Of a stretch of DNA of 64,000 bases, positions 60,842-64,000 are shown piece by piece. The position numbers and the translations under genes are program-made. The notes under the pieces are model-generated. The model was not told where the DNA came from and did no database searches. It was given only the letters and a program-made list of their open reading frames with translations. The DNA comes from Bacteroidota bacterium. Its GTDB lineage: Bacteria > Bacteroidota > Bacteroidia > Chitinophagales > Saprospiraceae. Every line of letters begins with the position of its first letter. Position 1 is the first letter of the stretch. The DNA lies in assembly GCA_024743405.1 (NCBI GenBank), contig JANSWP010000007.1, forward strand, positions 1-64,000, written 5' to 3'.

Positions 60842-63800
60842 ATGGGAAATAACAAAAATAATAATGTGTGGATAGGGGGCGAACATCTCGTTAACGACCC
60901 TTCAGTATTAGAATCCGCAAATAAAGAATTCGTGGAGTTGCCAATAGTAGAACAAATGTCTGATGACCGTTCTATGGAAGTAACGTCCAATCGTCGTGAT
61001 TTCTTGAAATATCTAGGCTTTAGTGTCGGTGCTGCAACCGTTGCTGCAAGCTGTGATATTCCAATAAAGAAAGCATTGCCATATGTGACTAAACCAGATA
61101 CAATTGTGCCTGGTGTTGCTAATTATTATGCTTCATCTTTTGTCAATGGCGGTGACTATTGTGCTGTTTTAGTTAAAACAAGAGAGGGGAGACCTATCAA
61201 AATTGAGGGCAACACTCTTTCTTCAATTACTAAAGGAGGAACAAGTGCCAGAGCGCAGGCAAGTGTCTTAAGCTTATATGACACTAGTCGGTTCCAACAG
61301 CCCCAAAAGAGAGGAGATGATGGATGGGAAGCCGTAAACTGGGCAGATTTGGATAAGGCAGTTATGGGAGGAATTGGAAGTAATGCTCGTATCGTAATGA
61401 ATACGAATATGAGTCCAACGGCTCACAAAGCAGTAATGGACTTCGTGGCTAAATATCCAGGCGCAAAAACAGTGACTTACGATCCTGTATCGAGTTCCGC
61501 GATATTGCAGGCTAATGAAGCTTCTTTTGGTCAGAAAACAATTCCTAATTATAAGTTTAATAAAGCTGAAGTTATTGTCAGTTTTGGAGCGGACTTTTTA
61601 GGAACTTGGATTTCTCCAGTCGAGTATGCAAAAGACTATGCTTCTGGTAGAAAGATAAAAGGTGTTAAAGGAGCGAAAATGTCCCGACACATTCAAGTTG
61701 AAGGGTCGATGACATTAACTGGTTCTAATGCTGATAATAGAGTTCTAGTAAAGCCATCAGAAATGGGGGCTGCAATTGCTACATTATATAATGAAATAGC
61801 AAAAGCAACTCAAGGCTCTACAGTTGCTGCGCCAACGTTAAATGCTAAGGCAACTAGTTCTATGTCTTCTGTGGCTAAGGAATTATTAGCTCATCCAAAT
61901 AAAAGTTTAGTAGTAAGTGGAAGCAACAATTTTGGAGAACAAACATTGGTGAATGCCATTAACTCTATGTTGGGTAGTTATGGCAATACAATAAGTTTTG
62001 CAAATGCATCTAACCAAAGACAAGGAATTGATGCTGAGGTTCAAGGATTAATCTCTGAAATGGAGAGTGGAGGTGTGAGCAGTTTAATCGTTTGGGGTGC
62101 AAATCCGGCATATGATCTTCCTAATTCGGATAAATTTATTGCTGCAGCTGAGAAAGTAGCCTTGAAAGTTTCCTTATCAGGAACACCTGATGAGACAACT
62201 GCATTATGTGATTATGTGGCTCCATCTAATCATTTCTTAGAAAGTTGGGGAGATGTAGAAGCTAAGAAAGGTCACTATAGTTTAGTTCAGCCAACTATAT
62301 CAAATTTATTTGATACTCGTCAAGCAGAATCTTCAATTTTAACTTGGGCTGGTAATACGCAGGATTATCATGATTATTTAAAGGCTAATTGGGAAGCAAC
62401 CGCTTTCTCGATGCAGAATGATTTTATTTCATTCCAAGCTTTTTGGGATAGTGTTTTGCACGATGGTGTTTACGAAAATGCAGAAAGCGATTACCCAGTT
62501 TCATTTGCTGGTAATGTAAATAATGCCGCTTCAAAAATATCGAAGCCTACTACAGGTCTTGAAATAAATTTCTTTGAGACAGTTAATTTAGGTGGTGGAC
62601 AATACTCTGGAAACCCTTGGTTACAGGAGATGCCAGATCCAATTACTCGTTGTGTTTGGGGTAATTATTTAGCAATACCTATTGTTTTCGATGGTGATCG
62701 CCATTGGGACTCTAAAGGACAATTTGCTGGATTAAATGGTAATGAAATTAAAGGATTTGCTGATAAAATCAATGTAACAATTGATGGAAAAGTTGAAACA
62801 GTAACCTGTATTCGTGCATTTGGTTTAATGAATGATGTAGTTTCATTAGCAGTAGGATATGGAAGAACAATAGGAAACCAAACTGGTCTAAATATCGGTA
62901 CGAATGTCTATCCATGGTTGAGTATTGATGCTAATGGAAATACACAATATTATGCTAACGTTTCTGAAACATCTGGAAAAGTAGGGGAAGACGAATTAGC
63001 CTGTGTGCAATATCACCACACAATGGGTGTCACAGGTGAGGCAGAAGGATATGATGAAAAAGTGAATGTAGATGAACTTGCAATTTCTACCATTGCCCGT
63101 GGATATCAAGGTTTACTAGTAGACAGAACGGTTATTAGACAAGGCACACTCAATGAAATTGATGAGTTAGCTGATAAAATTAAGCACGAAAGAGAGCATG
63201 CAGAGCATCTAAACTCTCAAACGCTTTATCCATATGATGAATTCAAAGAGACAATATACGATCAAGGACATCACTGGGGTTTAGCTGTAGACATGAGTGC
63301 CTGTATTGGCTGTGGAGCATGTCAGGTTGCATGTGTTGCTGAAAATAATGTCCCAGTAGTTGGTAAATATGAAGTATTCCGACACCATGAAATGACATGG
63401 TTAAGAATTGATCGATATTTCTATGGAGACTATGAAAATCCATCAGTGGTTTACCAACCAATGATGTGCCAGCACTGTGATAATGCGCCATGTGAAAATG
63501 TTTGTCCTGTATCTGCTACTAACCATAGTTCAGAAGGGTTAAACCAAATGGCTTACAATCGATGTATTGGTACTCGTTACTGTGCCAATAACTGTCCTTA
63601 TAAAGTTCGTCGGTTCAATTGGTTAGACTATACAACTGCTGATTTGTTCCCAATCAACGAGCCTGAAATAAATGGGGAAGATTTACCATTTGGTGCAGAT
63701 AACTTGACTAGAATGGTATTAAACCCAGATGTGACGGTACGAGCTAGAGGGGTAATGGAAAAATGTTCTTTCTGTGTGCAAAGAATCCAGGAAGGGAAAT

Positions 63801-64000
63801 TAGCCGCAAAAGCTGAAGGCAGAAGATTGAGAGATGGAGATGTGAAATCAGCATGTCAAACAGCTTGTCCTACTGGAGCCATTACATTTGGTGATACAAA
63901 TGATAAAAATAGTGCAGTCAGTAAAGCGATGGGTCATGAATTAGCCTATTTCAACTTGGACGAGGTTAATACGAAACCATCAGTTAAATATCAAGCTAAA
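60842..64000 (+). CDS. actB: ActB: iron-sulfur/molybdopterin-like subunit of alternative complex III (runs off the window)
   Basis: The frame is open for 1053 codons from ATG 60842 to the edge, so the C-terminus is missing. A twin-arginine motif (NRRDFLKYLGFSVGAATVAASC) suggests export in folded form, and the Cys may be lipidated. Residues about 75-770 form a molybdopterin-oxidoreductase-like fold that, in characterised ACIII, holds no cofactor. The C-terminal part carries the iron-sulfur motifs CIGCGACQVAC, CQHCDNAPCENVCP, CIGTRYCANNCPYKVRRFNW and CSFCVQR with CQTACPTGA, four clusters in all. It relays electrons from menaquinol at ActC towards ActA. Further act genes should lie to the right. 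Confidence 0.94.
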   Translation, partial: MGNNKNNNVWIGGEHLVNDPSVLESANKEFVELPIVEQMSDDRSMEVTSNRRDFLKYLGFSVGAATVAASCDIPIKKALPYVTKPDTIVPGVANYYASSFVNGGDYCAVLVKTREGRPIKIEGNTLSSITKGGTSARAQASVLSLYDTSRFQQPQKRGDDGWEAVNWADLDKAVMGGIGSNARIVMNTNMSPTAHKAVMDFVAKYPGAKTVTYDPVSSSAILQANEASFGQKTIPNYKFNKAEVIVSFGADFLGTWISPVEYAKDYASGRKIKGVKGAKMSRHIQVEGSMTLTGSNADNRVLVKPSEMGAAIATLYNEIAKATQGSTVAAPTLNAKATSSMSSVAKELLAHPNKSLVVSGSNNFGEQTLVNAINSMLGSYGNTISFANASNQRQGIDAEVQGLISEMESGGVSSLIVWGANPAYDLPNSDKFIAAAEKVALKVSLSGTPDETTALCDYVAPSNHFLESWGDVEAKKGHYSLVQPTISNLFDTRQAESSILTWAGNTQDYHDYLKANWEATAFSMQNDFISFQAFWDSVLHDGVYENAESDYPVSFAGNVNNAASKISKPTTGLEINFFETVNLGGGQYSGNPWLQEMPDPITRCVWGNYLAIPIVFDGDRHWDSKGQFAGLNGNEIKGFADKINVTIDGKVETVTCIRAFGLMNDVVSLAVGYGRTIGNQTGLNIGTNVYPWLSIDANGNTQYYANVSETSGKVGEDELACVQYHHTMGVTGEAEGYDEKVNVDELAISTIARGYQGLLVDRTVIRQGTLNEIDELADKIKHEREHAEHLNSQTLYPYDEFKETIYDQGHHWGLAVDMSACIGCGACQVACVAENNVPVVGKYEVFRHHEMTWLRIDRYFYGDYENPSVVYQPMMCQHCDNAPCENVCPVSATNHSSEGLNQMAYNRCIGTRYCANNCPYKVRRFNWLDYTTADLFPINEPEINGEDLPFGADNLTRMVLNPDVTVRARGVMEKCSFCVQRIQEGKLAAKAEGRRLRDGDVKSACQTACPTGAITFGDTNDKNSAVSKAMGHELAYFNLDEVNTKPSVKYQAK

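Noticed and set aside
63243-63491. Minus-strand open frame opposite actB
   Set aside because: It is a shadow of the iron-sulfur region of actB, which has an uninterrupted frame and clear cysteine motifs.

Overview
The window looks like the chromosome of a low-GC member of the Bacteroidota, most likely of the Saprospiria/Saprospirales type. This is inferred from family content, not from a marker-gene tree. Supporting signs are two giant secreted proteins ending in the gliding/type IX secretion (CHU_C-type) C-terminal domain, Bacteroidota-style -7 promoter elements (TAnnTTTG) upstream of many genes, a SigZ-ArsM pair, WG-repeat and DUF6089-like envelope proteins, and the start of an alternative complex III operon. 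No tRNA, rRNA or CRISPR array was recognised.

Layout. 1-680: copies of an intergenic repeat, then a small gene broken by an in-frame stop. 681-2149: SigZ sigma factor and ArsM arsenite methyltransferase, each preceded by the same ECF-type promoter motif. 2216-3561: alpha/beta hydrolase and a His-rich lipoprotein. 3616-10404 (-): a 2262-residue secreted M43 metalloprotease. 10405-10933: regulatory palindromes and a second repeat copy. 10934-16655: a rightward group with a low-molecular-weight phosphatase, FAD oxidoreductase, family 2 glycosyltransferase, FMN reductase and a GT-C/TPR protein, probably envelope glycan work. 16712-31003: VPS10/Asp-box protein, an unknown secreted protein, infC, clpC, a STAS protein, a WG-repeat giant and a lipoprotein. 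31302-37700: TerC, a third repeat copy with terminal inverted repeats, a lectin-OmpA fusion, a secreted caspase-like protease with a propeller, and a nucleoside transporter. 37975-45210: a 2411-residue surface protein with four tandem modules of about 275 residues. 45385-53156: an orphan histidine kinase, a long TPR protein paired with an outer-membrane barrel, and a DUF6089-like barrel. 53200-64000: NDH-2, a UbiD-family decarboxylase, two tandem START proteins, thymidylate synthase, and actA/actB of alternative complex III, with actB running off the window.

Themes. Much of the window serves the cell surface: type IX cargo, barrels, lipoproteins and glycosyltransferases. The right end serves respiration: NDH-2, probable quinone biosynthesis and ACIII. 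The two observations I consider least ordinary are both non-coding. One is a family of intergenic elements whose central hairpin stem changes on both sides while its flanks stay fixed; the best copy has 26-bp imperfect terminal inverted repeats. The other is the matching ECF promoter in front of both sigZ and arsM, which predicts a self-amplifying arsenic-methylation regulon with no visible anti-sigma factor.
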